Part shown: piece by piece, positions 35,525-44,168 of the stretch
How positions within the stretch are numbered: position 1 is the first letter of the stretch
How the letters are laid out: every line of letters starts with the position of its first letter
Source of the DNA: Mycobacterium sp. ITM-2016-00317
GTDB taxonomy: Bacteria > Actinomycetota > Actinomycetes > Mycobacteriales > Mycobacteriaceae
Assembly (NCBI RefSeq): GCF_002968295.1
Contig: NZ_CP134399.1
Location: 744,001-808,000, forward strand
DNA length: 64,000 nt
Reading direction: 5' to 3'
Notes under the pieces: generated by a model
Told to the model about the DNA's origin: nothing
Database searches by the model: none
The model's input: the letters and a program-made list of their open reading frames with translations, nothing else
Made by a program: the position numbers and the translations under genes

Positions 35525-36312
35525 ACCTGGACCAGATCGACCAGTTGACCGCCAGTGGCCCGCTGCTGCTGGCGCTGGGCCTGGCCGCGCTGGCCGGGCT
35601 GGTGTCGTTCGCGTCGCCGTGCGTGATCCCGTTGGTGCCCGGATACCTGTCGTACCTGGCCGCGGTGGTCGGGGTCGACGGCGGGCCCGACGGACCCCGC
35701 CCGGGCGCCGTCGCGGTCCGGGCGGCGCGGCTGCGGGTCGCCGGTGCGGCGGCGCTGTTCGTCGCCGGGTTCACCGTGGTGTTCCTGCTCGGCACCGTCG
35801 CGGTGCTCGGCATGACCACCACGTTGATCACCAATCAACTTCTGCTGCAGCGGCTTGGCGGCGTCGTCACGATCCTGATGGGGCTGGTGTTCATCGGCCT
35901 GGTGCCGGTGCTGCAGCGCGACACCCGGTTCACGCCGCGCCAGATCTCGACCGTCGGCGGGGCCCCGCTGCTCGGCGCGGTGTTCGCGCTGGGCTGGACG
36001 CCGTGCCTGGGCCCCACCCTGACCGGGGTGATCGCAGTGGCCTCGGCGACCGAGGGCAGCAACGTCGCGCGCGGCGTGGTGCTCGTGATCGCCTACTGCC
36101 TGGGGCTCGGCATCCCGTTCGTGCTGCTGGCGTTCGGTTCGGCGCGCGCCGTCGCCGGGCTGGGCTGGCTGCGCAGGCACACCCGCACCCTCCAGATCGC
36201 CGGCGGCGTGCTGATGATCCTGGTGGGCGCCGCGCTGGTCACCGGGCTGTGGAACGAGTTCGTGTCGTGGGTGCGCGACGCCTTCGTCAGCGACGTCAGG
36301 CTACCGATCTGA
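35521..36312 (+). CDS. ccdA: Cytochrome c biogenesis protein CcdA
   Basis: A 263-aa protein with six membrane helices that carries electrons from cytoplasmic thioredoxin to the extracytoplasmic thiol reductase. The redox cysteines lie in SFASPCVIPLVPGYLSYL and GWTPCLGPTL, each at the start of a helix. ATG 35521 overlaps the thioredoxin stop. Its stop shares one base with the resB start (TGATG at 36310-36314). Confidence 0.95.
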   Translation: MNLDQIDQLTASGPLLLALGLAALAGLVSFASPCVIPLVPGYLSYLAAVVGVDGGPDGPRPGAVAVRAARLRVAGAAALFVAGFTVVFLLGTVAVLGMTTTLITNQLLLQRLGGVVTILMGLVFIGLVPVLQRDTRFTPRQISTVGGAPLLGAVFALGWTPCLGPTLTGVIAVASATEGSNVARGVVLVIAYCLGLGIPFVLLAFGSARAVAGLGWLRRHTRTLQIAGGVLMILVGAALVTGLWNEFVSWVRDAFVSDVRLPI

Positions 36313-37931
36313 TGCGAATCGTGGCCCTGATCCGCAACACCTGGCGGACGTTGACGTCGATGGGCACCGCGCTGGTGCTGCTGTTCCTGCTCGCACTCGC
36401 GGCGATCCCCGGTGCCCTGTTGCCGCAACGCAGCCTCAACGAGTCCAAGGTCGACGAGTACATCGCCGACCGCCCGACGCTGGGCCCGTTGCTGGACCGA
36501 GTGCAGGCGTTCGACGTGTTCTCCAGCTACTGGTTCACCGCGATCTACGTGCTCCTGTTCATCTCGCTGGTGGGTTGCCTCACCCCGCGGATGGTCGAGC
36601 ACGTCCGCAGCCTGCGCGCGGTCCCGGTGCCCGCGCCGCGCAACCTCGCGCGGCTGCCCAAGCATCACAGCGCCGAGGTCCCGGGCACCGACGTCGGCGC
36701 CGCCACCGCGGCCATCGACTCCCGGCTGCGCGGATGGCGACGCACCGTCCGCCGCGACGGCGACACCGCCGAGATCTCGGCCGAGAAGGGGTACCTGCGC
36801 GAGTTCGGCAACATCGTCTTCCACTTCTCGCTGCTGGGCCTGCTCGTCGCGATCGCCGCGGGCAAGTTGTTCAGCTACGAGGGCAACGTCATCGTCGTCG
36901 CCAACGGCGGCCCCGGATTCTGCTCGGCGTCCCCGGCGGCGTTCGACTCGTTCCGTGCGGGCAACACCGTCGACGGCACCTCGCTGTACCCGATGTGTGT
37001 GCGGGTCAACGACTTCAAGGCCACCTATCTGGAGAACGGCCAGGCAGTCGGCTTCCAGGCCGACATCGAGTACCAGGCCGGCGACGACCTGGACACCGGC
37101 ACCTGGCGGCCGTACCTGCTGAAGGTCAACGAGCCGCTGCGGGTCGGCGGTGACCGGGTGTACCTGCAGGGCCACGGTTACGCGCCGACGTTCACCGTGA
37201 CCTTCCCGGACGGGCAGACCCGCACCCAGACGCTGCAGTGGCGGCCCGACGACCAGATCACGTTCCTGTCGTCGGGGGCCATGCGTTTCGACCCACCAGG
37301 CGGCACCTACACCGACGACCTGGAACGCCGCCGCAACCAGCTCGCGATCCAGGGACTGTTCGCCCCGACCGCACAACTCGACGGCACGCTGCTGTCGTCG
37401 CGGTTCCCCGAGATGAACGACCCCGCCGTCGCGATCGACATCTACCGCGGCGACACCGGCCTGGACACCGGCCGGCCGCAGTCGCTGTTCACCCTCGACC
37501 CGCGGATGATCGACCAGGGCCGGCTCAGCAAGGCCGCCAGGGTCAACCTGCGGGCCGGCGAGGACACCCGACTCGACGACGGCACCGTCGTCCGCTTCGA
37601 CGGCGCGGTCCCGTTCGTCAACCTCCAGGTCTCACACGACCCCGCGCAGATCTGGGTGCTGGTGTTCTCGATGACGATGATGGGCGGACTGCTGGTGTCG
37701 TTGATCATCCGCCGCCGACGCGTCTGGGTACGGCTCACCCCAGGGCCGGCGGGTACGGTGAACGTCGAGCTGGGTGGCCTGGCCCGCACCGACAACTCGG
37801 GGTGGGGCGAGGAGTTCGAACGGCTGACGGCGCGGCTCCTGGACGCCGCACGAGACGGCAGGGAAAGCGGCGAGGCAAGCGCTGAGACCGCGGCGCCGGT
37901 GCTGGAAGAGAAGAAAGCGAAGTCCCCATGA
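36312..37931 (+). CDS. resB: Cytochrome c biogenesis protein ResB
   Basis: A 539-aa protein with three N-terminal membrane helices (residues about 15-40, 70-92 and 165-190), a large extracytoplasmic domain, and a fourth helix near 450-475. It has the ResB family marks LRGWRRTVRRDG and KGYLREFGNIVFHFSLLGLL. With CcsA it forms the system II haem exporter/synthetase. The C-terminal tail is acidic and Ala-rich. ATG 36312; its stop overlaps the ccsA ATG. Confidence 0.95.
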   Translation: MRIVALIRNTWRTLTSMGTALVLLFLLALAAIPGALLPQRSLNESKVDEYIADRPTLGPLLDRVQAFDVFSSYWFTAIYVLLFISLVGCLTPRMVEHVRSLRAVPVPAPRNLARLPKHHSAEVPGTDVGAATAAIDSRLRGWRRTVRRDGDTAEISAEKGYLREFGNIVFHFSLLGLLVAIAAGKLFSYEGNVIVVANGGPGFCSASPAAFDSFRAGNTVDGTSLYPMCVRVNDFKATYLENGQAVGFQADIEYQAGDDLDTGTWRPYLLKVNEPLRVGGDRVYLQGHGYAPTFTVTFPDGQTRTQTLQWRPDDQITFLSSGAMRFDPPGGTYTDDLERRRNQLAIQGLFAPTAQLDGTLLSSRFPEMNDPAVAIDIYRGDTGLDTGRPQSLFTLDPRMIDQGRLSKAARVNLRAGEDTRLDDGTVVRFDGAVPFVNLQVSHDPAQIWVLVFSMTMMGGLLVSLIIRRRRVWVRLTPGPAGTVNVELGGLARTDNSGWGEEFERLTARLLDAARDGRESGEASAETAAPVLEEKKAKSP

Positions 37932-38926
37932 GCACGACCATCGACACCGACCTGGCTCGGTACTCCGACTGGGCGTTCACCTCGTCGGTGCTGGTTCTGG
38001 TGGCGGCGCTGCTGCTGCTGGCCGTCGAACTGGCCTACAGCCGCAGCCGCAGGGTCGAGGACCGTGAACTGGTCGGCGCCGCTTCGGCGGGGTCGGGGCG
38101 GGGCGCGGGTGTGTCCCGCGACAGCGCCGCCCCCGGCGTCGTCGTCGAGACCCCCGGCCGCTCCTTCGACGAGCGGCTCGGCACCTCCGGCGTGGCCCTG
38201 GTCTACGTCGGCATCGTGGCGCTGCTGGCCTGCATCGTGCTGCGCGGCCTGTCCACCTCACGGGTGCCGTGGGGCAACATGTACGAGTTCATCAACCTGA
38301 CCTGTCTCTGCGGTCTGGTGGCCGGGGCCTGGGTGCTGCGCAGGCCGCAGTACCGCTCGCTGTGGGTGTTCGTGCTCGTGCCGGTGCTGATCCTGCTGAC
38401 CGTGTCGGGCAAGTGGCTGTATTCGCACGCCGCGCCGGTGATGCCCGCGCTGCAGTCCTACTGGCTGCCCATCCACGTGTCGGTGGTCAGCCTGGGCTCC
38501 GGGGTGTTCCTGGTGGCCGGGGTGGCCAGCATCCTGTTCCTGCTGAAGATGTCGCGGCTGGGCGAGCCGGGCCGCACCGATGCCGTCGGGCGCATCGTGG
38601 CCAAGCTGCCCGACGCCCAGACCCTGGACCGGATCGCCTACCGAACAACGATCTTCGCGTTCCCGATCTTCGGGTTCGGGGTGATCTTCGGCGCCATCTG
38701 GGCTGAGGAGGCCTGGGGCCGGTACTGGGGCTGGGACCCCAAGGAGACGGTGTCGTTCATCGCCTGGGTCATCTACGCGGCCTACCTGCACGCCCGCTCG
38801 ACCGCCGGCTGGCGGGACAAGAAGGCGGCCTGGATCAACATCGCCGGGTTCGTCGCGATGGTGTTCAATCTGTTCTTCATCAATCTGGTGACCGTCGGCC
38901 TGCACTCGTACGCCGGCGTCGGTTAA
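37928..38926 (+). CDS. ccsA: Cytochrome c haem lyase subunit CcsA
   Basis: A 332-aa protein with eight predicted membrane helices. The haem-handling WWD-type motif is EEAWGRYWGWDPKETVSFIAW near residue 265, with flanking histidines in SHAAPVMPALQ, LPIHVSVVS and GLHSYAG. It delivers haem to apocytochromes outside the membrane together with ResB. A variable Ser/Gly/Ala-rich loop follows the first helix. It ends the hemL-ccsA run; the ParA-like gene starts 21 nt later. Confidence 0.96.
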   Translation: MSTTIDTDLARYSDWAFTSSVLVLVAALLLLAVELAYSRSRRVEDRELVGAASAGSGRGAGVSRDSAAPGVVVETPGRSFDERLGTSGVALVYVGIVALLACIVLRGLSTSRVPWGNMYEFINLTCLCGLVAGAWVLRRPQYRSLWVFVLVPVLILLTVSGKWLYSHAAPVMPALQSYWLPIHVSVVSLGSGVFLVAGVASILFLLKMSRLGEPGRTDAVGRIVAKLPDAQTLDRIAYRTTIFAFPIFGFGVIFGAIWAEEAWGRYWGWDPKETVSFIAWVIYAAYLHARSTAGWRDKKAAWINIAGFVAMVFNLFFINLVTVGLHSYAGVG

Positions 38927-38947
38927 ACGCGGAGAGGGTACTGACTG

Positions 38948-40027
38948 TTGGTGGACGCGCCGGGGAGTTTTCGGGCACAGCAACGGTTCTCTGACCCCAT
39001 GGCGCCTGTCCCCGCGGAGTGGACGGCGCCGACGCCCCCCGAGGGCGTCCCCCCGGTCACGACCGCCGACCCGGCGCCGTACCTGGATCTGTCGACGGTC
39101 GCGCTGCTCGGCCACGCCCACCGCGGCCCGTCGGCGGGCTGGCGCAAGTGGCTCTACCGGGCCTCCGGCCGGCTGATCGACGTCGGGGAGAGCCCGAAGG
39201 TGATCCGGCGCGACAGCCTGGTCGCCCAGGTGCAGCAGCCGCTGCGGGGCTGCTATCGCATCGCGATGCTGTCGCAGAAGGGCGGGGTCGGCAAGACCAC
39301 GATCACTGCGACGCTGGGGGCGACGTTCGCGACGACCCGCGGTGACCGGGTGATCGCGGTGGACGCCAATCCCGACCGCGGCACCCTGAGCCAGAAGGTC
39401 CCGGTCGAGACGTCGGCCACCGTGCGTCACCTGCTGCGCGACGCCGAGGGCATCGCGTCCTACAGCGACGTGCGCAACTACACCTCGCAGGGGCCGAGCC
39501 GGCTGGAGGTGCTGGCCTCCGAAACCGACCCGGCCGTGTCGGAGGCGTTCAGCGCCGACGACTACTGCCGCGCGATCGACGTACTCGAGCGTTTCTACAG
39601 CGTGGTGCTGACCGACTGCGGCACCGGCATGCTGCACTCGGCGATGACGGGGGTGATCGAGAAGGCCGACGTGCTGGTGGTGATCAGCTCGGGGTCGGTC
39701 GACGGGGCCCGCAGCGCGTCAGCGACGTTGGACTGGCTGGAGGCGCACGGCCACGAGGACATGGTCCGCAACTCGATCGCGGTGATCAACGGGGTGCGGC
39801 GCCGCCGGAAGAGGGGCGGCACGAAGGTCGATCTGAACAAGGTGGTCGACCACTTCGCCCGGCGCTGCCGGGCGGTCTGTCAGGTGCCGTTCGACCCGCA
39901 TCTGGAAGAGGGCGCCGAGATCAGCCTGGAGCGGTTGCGCGGCGACACCCGGGAATCGTTGCTCGAGCTGGCCGCGGTGGTCGCCGCCGGTTTCCCGGGG
40001 GCACAGCGCCACGACCCGCTCGGTTAG
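38948..40027 (+). CDS. MinD/ParA-like P-loop ATPase (Rv0530-like)
   Basis: A 359-aa protein: a Pro-rich N-terminus, then a deviant Walker A MLSQKGGVGKTTITATLGATF near residue 108, VIAVDANPDRGTLSQ (switch I), and VVLTDCGTGMLHS (Walker B). It resembles the ATPases associated with ESX secretion (EspI-like). Role unknown. TTG 38948 or the adjacent GTG 38951 is the start; GAGAGGG lies 9 nt before the TTG. Confidence 0.85.
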   Translation: MVDAPGSFRAQQRFSDPMAPVPAEWTAPTPPEGVPPVTTADPAPYLDLSTVALLGHAHRGPSAGWRKWLYRASGRLIDVGESPKVIRRDSLVAQVQQPLRGCYRIAMLSQKGGVGKTTITATLGATFATTRGDRVIAVDANPDRGTLSQKVPVETSATVRHLLRDAEGIASYSDVRNYTSQGPSRLEVLASETDPAVSEAFSADDYCRAIDVLERFYSVVLTDCGTGMLHSAMTGVIEKADVLVVISSGSVDGARSASATLDWLEAHGHEDMVRNSIAVINGVRRRRKRGGTKVDLNKVVDHFARRCRAVCQVPFDPHLEEGAEISLERLRGDTRESLLELAAVVAAGFPGAQRHDPLG

Positions 40028-40051
40028 CGGACGGGGAGCGCGCGACTCTTG

Positions 40052-40231
40052 CTAGGGCCGGGGCTGGTCGGGCCGCGGCTGGTCGTCGCGCGGATTGATC
40101 CGTCGCAGAAAATCCGGATCGTCGTCCGGTCCGATCACCCGGGTGCGCGGTCGGTTCGCGTTCATCCGGCTCACTCGCCAGCCCACGTAGACCAACGCGG
40201 CCACGACGAGAATCAGGAGCAAATACGCCAC
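40052..40231 (-). CDS. 59-aa single-pass membrane protein (Rv0530A-like)
   Basis: GTG at 40231 with the Shine-Dalgarno AAGGAGG 6 nt upstream, stop TAG at 40052. An N-terminal membrane helix (MAYLLLILVVAALVYVGW) is followed by a charged tail (RTRVIGPDDDPDFLRRI, then DQPRPDQPRP). The frame lies wholly between the ParA-like gene and the DUF4229 gene, on the opposite strand. A protein of this kind is annotated as Rv0530A in M. tuberculosis. Function unknown. Confidence 0.8.
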   Translation of the reverse strand: MAYLLLILVVAALVYVGWRVSRMNANRPRTRVIGPDDDPDFLRRINPRDDQPRPDQPRP

Positions 40232-40280
40232 TCAAAACCTCCTTCCTGTCAATATACGCGCCGTCGGTAGGCTGCCTTTC

Positions 40281-40619
40281 GTGTCAGAGGACCCCCGGCC
40301 GACAACGCGGCTCATTCTCGATGTGCTGGCCTATACCGCCGCACGACTGGTGCTCGTCGTCGTTCTGACGGCGGCGATTCTCGGGATCGGCCACCTGGCC
40401 GGGATCCGGGAGTTCCCGGTGGTGATCGCGCTGCTGTTCGCGTTCGTCGTCGGCCTGCCGCTGGGCATCTGGGTGTTCACGCCGCTGCGGCGCCGGGCCA
40501 ACGCGAGCATCGCGGTGTGGGACGAACGCAGGCGCCAGGACAGGGAGCAGCTGCAGTCGCGACTGCGCGGCGGCGCCGACGGATCCGGCAAGCGCCGGGA
40601 CGACACCTCCGGTACCTGA
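40281..40619 (+). CDS. DUF4229-type small membrane protein (Rv0531-like)
   Basis: A 112-aa protein with two membrane helices (residues about 16-40 and 47-66), then a basic amphipathic tail (LRRRANASIAVWDERRRQDREQLQ). GTG 40281, divergent from the 59-aa gene with 49 nt between starts; that gap includes an AT-rich ATATAC. Function unknown. Confidence 0.8.
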   Translation: MSEDPRPTTRLILDVLAYTAARLVLVVVLTAAILGIGHLAGIREFPVVIALLFAFVVGLPLGIWVFTPLRRRANASIAVWDERRRQDREQLQSRLRGGADGSGKRRDDTSGT

Positions 40620-40643
40620 CAGATATCGGCGCGGACGTAACGC

Positions 40644-40670
40644 TCCAGCTAATCCGTGAGCTTAGCTGGA
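40644..40670. promoter_or_regulatory. Perfect 9-bp inverted repeat
   Basis: TCCAGCTAA (40644-40652) and TTAGCTGGA (40662-40670) are exact inverted repeats around 9 nt. They lie between the DUF4229 gene and the NTF2-like gene (ATG 40696). No T-run follows. It may be a hairpin terminator without U-tract or an operator for the downstream gene. Confidence 0.5.
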
Positions 40671-40695
40671 CGGCATCGCGGGTAACCGCGATGGC

Positions 40696-41109
40696 ATGAA
40701 CAATTCGCAGGTCATCGCCCGTTCGCGGGCCATGCCGAATTACAGGGGTGGCAGTAACCCGAAGGTGATGCTCGGGCAGCGGCTGTACCAGCGTTGGCTG
40801 TACGAGCTGTGGGCAGGGAAGCGGGTCGCCGGCGAACTGGTGGCGCCGGGGTTCGTCGGTCACTGGCCGACCCGCGACGTGCACGGACCCGACGAACTGC
40901 AGGCCATGGTCGACCGGACCAGGGCCACGCTGACCGAACTGCTGTTCGCGGTCGAGGTCGGCCCGTTCACCGACGGCGACCTGATCGCAGCGCGGTGGAT
41001 CGCCACCGGCTCGGGCCCGCGTGGTCCTGCCCGCTTCACGGGCAACGACCTGTTGCGGGTGGCCGACGGCCGGATCGCCGAGTACTGGACGGGCACCGCG
41101 CGCGCCTGA
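40696..41109 (+). CDS. SnoaL/NTF2-like protein
   Basis: A 137-aa cone-shaped NTF2-fold protein, of the polyketide cyclase/ester cyclase-like kind. It has YELWAGKRVAGELVAPGFVGHWP, FTDGDLIAARWIATGSG and the terminal ADGRIAEYWTGT typical of SnoaL-like domains. No catalytic assignment is possible. It stands alone, convergent with the TPR gene of the MoxR operon (5 nt apart). Confidence 0.78.
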   Translation: MNNSQVIARSRAMPNYRGGSNPKVMLGQRLYQRWLYELWAGKRVAGELVAPGFVGHWPTRDVHGPDELQAMVDRTRATLTELLFAVEVGPFTDGDLIAARWIATGSGPRGPARFTGNDLLRVADGRIAEYWTGTARA

Positions 41110-41114
41110 CCGGG

Positions 41115-41831
41115 TCAGCCGGCGGCAGCATCGCGCAGCAGCTGCCGCAGCGCCTCAAGCGGGTCACCGCCGCGGTCGAGACGACGCTCACCGGTCGGGT
41201 CCGACACGTCCGGGGCCGTGATCGGTGGGGCCGACGGAGCCGCGGGTGCGGCGGCGGGCGGCGGCACCGGCGGCAGGAGGGGCGCCACCGAACCGAGCGC
41301 CCGGATCTTGGCCGCGATCCGCTCCTCGGCGTCCGCGCGGACCGCCCGGCGTGCTTCGTCCGGATCGTCGTTGCCGGCGAAGCAGCCCGGCGCAGCGCCC
41401 GCGATCACCTCCAGCGCGCTGTCGTACCGCTGCCGCGCGGCGTCCAGCCGCGCCTCCCAGGCGTCGATGTCGCCCCGCCGTTCGCGCACCAGCGCGAGGT
41501 TCACCCGCACCGCGCACGACCGGTCCGGTCCCGTGCCGGCCAGCGCTTCGGAGAACCTGGCGTCGGCGTCGTCGAGCCGCTCCTCGCGCACCGCGAGCGT
41601 GCCCGCCGCGAAGGCCGTGGTGGCGGGTTCGACGAAGTCGAGCAGCGACAGCATCGCCACGTCGTCGCGCAACGCGCCGACGTCACCGGCGGCGTAGTGC
41701 TCCTGTGCCGAACCACCCACCAGCACCACCGAGATCAGCTTGACGGCGAGCACCACGGCGACCAGTGTCACCGGCGCCGACACCAGCAGCAGGCGCCTCC
41801 TCAGCCGTATCCGGGCCGGGACGCGTGTCAT
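41115..41831 (-). CDS. TPR-like membrane-anchored protein (BatC-like position)
   Basis: A 238-aa protein with one N-terminal membrane helix (residues about 12-35). A helical repeat region follows (ARFSEALAGTGPDRSCAVRVNLALVRERRGDIDAWEARL), consistent with tetratricopeptide repeats. The tail is Pro/Ala-rich (LPPVPPPAAAPAAPSAPP). ATG 41831 overlaps the stop of the preceding VWA gene. It ends the six-gene MoxR operon, where Bat-type operons also place a TPR protein. Confidence 0.72.
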   Translation of the reverse strand: MTRVPARIRLRRRLLLVSAPVTLVAVVLAVKLISVVLVGGSAQEHYAAGDVGALRDDVAMLSLLDFVEPATTAFAAGTLAVREERLDDADARFSEALAGTGPDRSCAVRVNLALVRERRGDIDAWEARLDAARQRYDSALEVIAGAAPGCFAGNDDPDEARRAVRADAEERIAAKIRALGSVAPLLPPVPPPAAAPAAPSAPPITAPDVSDPTGERRLDRGGDPLEALRQLLRDAAAG

Positions 41832-42748
41832 GACAGCACCTCCCGACGGGTGGCCCGCGCCCGCAACAGGTCCCGCGCGGTCAGGTAGATCTCGACGAGC
41901 AGCAGCAGCCCCGCCAGCATCGTGCACAGCCAATAGAACTCGACGCGGGTGGGCGCGTCCGCGGGTTCCCGGGCCGCGTCGGCGGCGTCGGCGGCGGCGG
42001 TGTCCACCGGCAGCGGTCCGCCGGTGGCGCGCGACACGAACGGCACGCCCAACTGGTCGGCGATGGCGCGCAAGGTGGCTTCGCCGCGGCCGGACCCGTA
42101 TCCGAGCACCGCCCCGCCGTCGACCGGGGGAGCCTCGAACTCGCCCTGCGGCACGGTCGACTCCGGTGCGCCGGAACCGAGGTAGTAGACGAGGTTCGGC
42201 GCGGACGGATACTGCTGGCCGGCCGCGATCAGCTGGTAGCGCAGCACGTTCGCCGCCGCGGCGGCGTTGACCGTGGTGCTGTCGGCGGTGGGACCGGCGT
42301 ACGGGGTGAGGGTCTCGACGAGGGGCTGCAGGCTCCAGGCGTCGTCGGACAACGGCCAGTCGATGGCAGGCCGGGACGCGAAGCTGATCAGCGCGAACCG
42401 CGCCCCCGGATGTGCGGCGACGAGTTCGCCGATGTCGTCGCGCATCTGCGCCATCCGCTGTCTGCCGTCGGGATCGGTCAGCGCCGAGTCCGCCGACCGG
42501 TCGACGACGAAGTAGACGTTGGCGCCGGTCTGCGCGGGGCGACCGGGCTCGGTGTCCTCGGCCGCGCCGCTGACCGGGCGCGCGGCGGCCAGCAGGATCA
42601 GGAGCATGGCCGCGGTCGTGGTGGACCAGCGCAGCACAGAGCGCCGACCCGCACCGGCGGCCGCGCGCAACGCCACCAGCCGCAGTGCGATCAGCGCGCC
42701 CGCGGCGACAGCCAGCAGCAGCGGGGGCAGCACCGGTTCGAAGGTCAT
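41828..42748 (-). CDS. VWA-domain membrane protein (BatA/BatB-like)
   Basis: A 306-aa protein with helices at about 5-25 and 38-55, a von Willebrand A domain, and a C-terminal helix (WLCTMLAGLLLLVEIYL). The MIDAS reads VVDRSADS, keeping Asp-x-Ser but with Asp at the third position. ATG 42748 is chosen from the overlap with the preceding stop; the longer upstream extension is a shadow. It probably assembles with the neighbouring VWA and TPR proteins at the membrane. Confidence 0.8.
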   Translation of the reverse strand: MTFEPVLPPLLLAVAAGALIALRLVALRAAAGAGRRSVLRWSTTTAAMLLILLAAARPVSGAAEDTEPGRPAQTGANVYFVVDRSADSALTDPDGRQRMAQMRDDIGELVAAHPGARFALISFASRPAIDWPLSDDAWSLQPLVETLTPYAGPTADSTTVNAAAAANVLRYQLIAAGQQYPSAPNLVYYLGSGAPESTVPQGEFEAPPVDGGAVLGYGSGRGEATLRAIADQLGVPFVSRATGGPLPVDTAAADAADAAREPADAPTRVEFYWLCTMLAGLLLLVEIYLTARDLLRARATRREVLS

Positions 42749-43704
42749 CGCCGCACCGCCAACAGGGCCACGCCCAGCAGCGCCGACAACGCCAGCGCCG
42801 CCACCAGGGTGACGGCGGGGGAGTCCTCCCGCGCGTCGGACCCGGCGGTCGGACCGGCCGGCGCCGCCGCGCGGATCGCATCGAGTTGGGCGTCGAGGTC
42901 TGCGGCGTCCAAACGCAGGAACTGTCCGCCGGTCGCGGTGGCCGCCGCACTCAGCGCGGCCGTGTCCCGGCCCGGCGTGGCGATCGCGTTGATCTGCACC
43001 CCCGCCCGGCGGGCCATGTCGGCGACCTGCGCGTCGGTGAACAGCGACGGCCGGTCGTCGCCGGGGGCCCGCAGGTTGCCCGGGCCGAGATAGATCAGCG
43101 AGCGCCGGGTCTGGCCGGGCTGCTCGAAGTCGGGGAACCCGGTCAGGCACAGCGCGAGCAGGTCGGCGACCGTCGGGGCGTAGTCGTCGTACTCCACCGG
43201 TGTGCTCAGCGTCGGTGCGGCCGGGCCGGGCCGGGAGAGTTCGGCGAGCCGGCCCGCGGCGAACTGGTAGTCACGGGTCAGCGGCACGAGGCGGCGGTTC
43301 ACCGACGTCAGGCCGATGCGTTCGGATCCGTACGTGGTGGCCTGGCGGGCGAAGTAGCTCAGAAAAGGCCGGGTGGCCGGGTCGGTGCCGGGTGCGCCGA
43401 CGCAGAGCATGACGTCGTCGCGGGGCTCGGCAGCACCGGCGTCCCAGAAGGTTCCGGTCGGTCGGGCGGTGGCCAGCGCGGTCGCACCGAACAGCAGCAC
43501 CAGCAGGGTCAAGGTGATCGTGGCGGCACGGGTCTGGCGCCGCACTACGGCGCGGTACTCGGGCAGCCGGGTCAGCCGCGCGGTGTTGGCCAACGGCAGC
43601 TGCTGCTCCCGGCCCCGCCGTACCGGCAGCAGCACCGCGAGGGCGAGGACCAGGATCAGCGCGCCGAGCCCGGACGCGGCCACCGGCCACCACGTCAGCT
43701 CCAC
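42745..43704 (-). CDS. VWA-like membrane protein with degenerate MIDAS
   Basis: A 319-aa protein with helices at about 8-27, 60-80 and 298-316 around a VWA-like domain. Where DxSxS is expected it reads DVMLCVGAPGTDP, so the metal-ion-dependent adhesion site is lost. The rest (SLIYLGPGNL, GVQINAIATPGRDTAALSAAATATGGQFLRL) keeps the fold pattern. It overlaps both neighbours by a few bases in the MoxR operon. Confidence 0.75.
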   Translation of the reverse strand: MELTWWPVAASGLGALILVLALAVLLPVRRGREQQLPLANTARLTRLPEYRAVVRRQTRAATITLTLLVLLFGATALATARPTGTFWDAGAAEPRDDVMLCVGAPGTDPATRPFLSYFARQATTYGSERIGLTSVNRRLVPLTRDYQFAAGRLAELSRPGPAAPTLSTPVEYDDYAPTVADLLALCLTGFPDFEQPGQTRRSLIYLGPGNLRAPGDDRPSLFTDAQVADMARRAGVQINAIATPGRDTAALSAAATATGGQFLRLDAADLDAQLDAIRAAAPAGPTAGSDAREDSPAVTLVAALALSALLGVALLAVRR

Positions 43705-44168
43705 GAGCGGATCAGCTCTTCGGTCTGCTCGCCGAGGCGGCCGACGTCGGCGGTGGAGGCCCGGTCGAACTGGACGTCGCCGAGCGCTTCCAGCACGGGT
43801 GCCGCGGCGGCGACATCGCTCGCGGCCACGGCCCGCAGCTGCATGAACTGTGCGGGGGTCCCGGTGGCCTGGTGCAGGAAACTGCGCAGCGTCCGGCTGA
43901 GTTCGGCACCGGCCTGCGCTGCCGACAACTCACCCGCGCGGTGGCGCAGCGTGACCGTGCGCGCGGTGTTGGCGAACCGGCGGCGCAGCACCTTGGCATG
44001 CCACGCCCGCAGCCCCGGCAGTCCCCGCAGGCTGCGCGACGGCAGGGTCGCCACGACGACGGCGGTGTACCAGAGCGCGACGATCACGATCAGGGCGAGT
44101 CCGAGCCACAGCCACGTCGTCGAGTACGCCAGGGGTCCGCTGACGAACTCCAACAGGTCATCCGGCAC
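43695..44168 (-). CDS. Membrane protein of MoxR operon
   Basis: A 157-aa protein with an N-terminal membrane helix (residues about 18-42) and a cytosolic helical part (LRRRFANTARTVTLRHRAGELSAAQAGAELSRTLRSF). It has no named domain that I can assign. It sits between the DUF58 and VWA genes, where Bat-type operons often have a DUF4381-like protein. It overlaps the DUF58 gene by 11 nt and the VWA gene by 10 nt. Confidence 0.7.
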   Translation of the reverse strand: MPDDLLEFVSGPLAYSTTWLWLGLALIVIVALWYTAVVVATLPSRSLRGLPGLRAWHAKVLRRRFANTARTVTLRHRAGELSAAQAGAELSRTLRSFLHQATGTPAQFMQLRAVAASDVAAAAPVLEALGDVQFDRASTADVGRLGEQTEELIRSWS

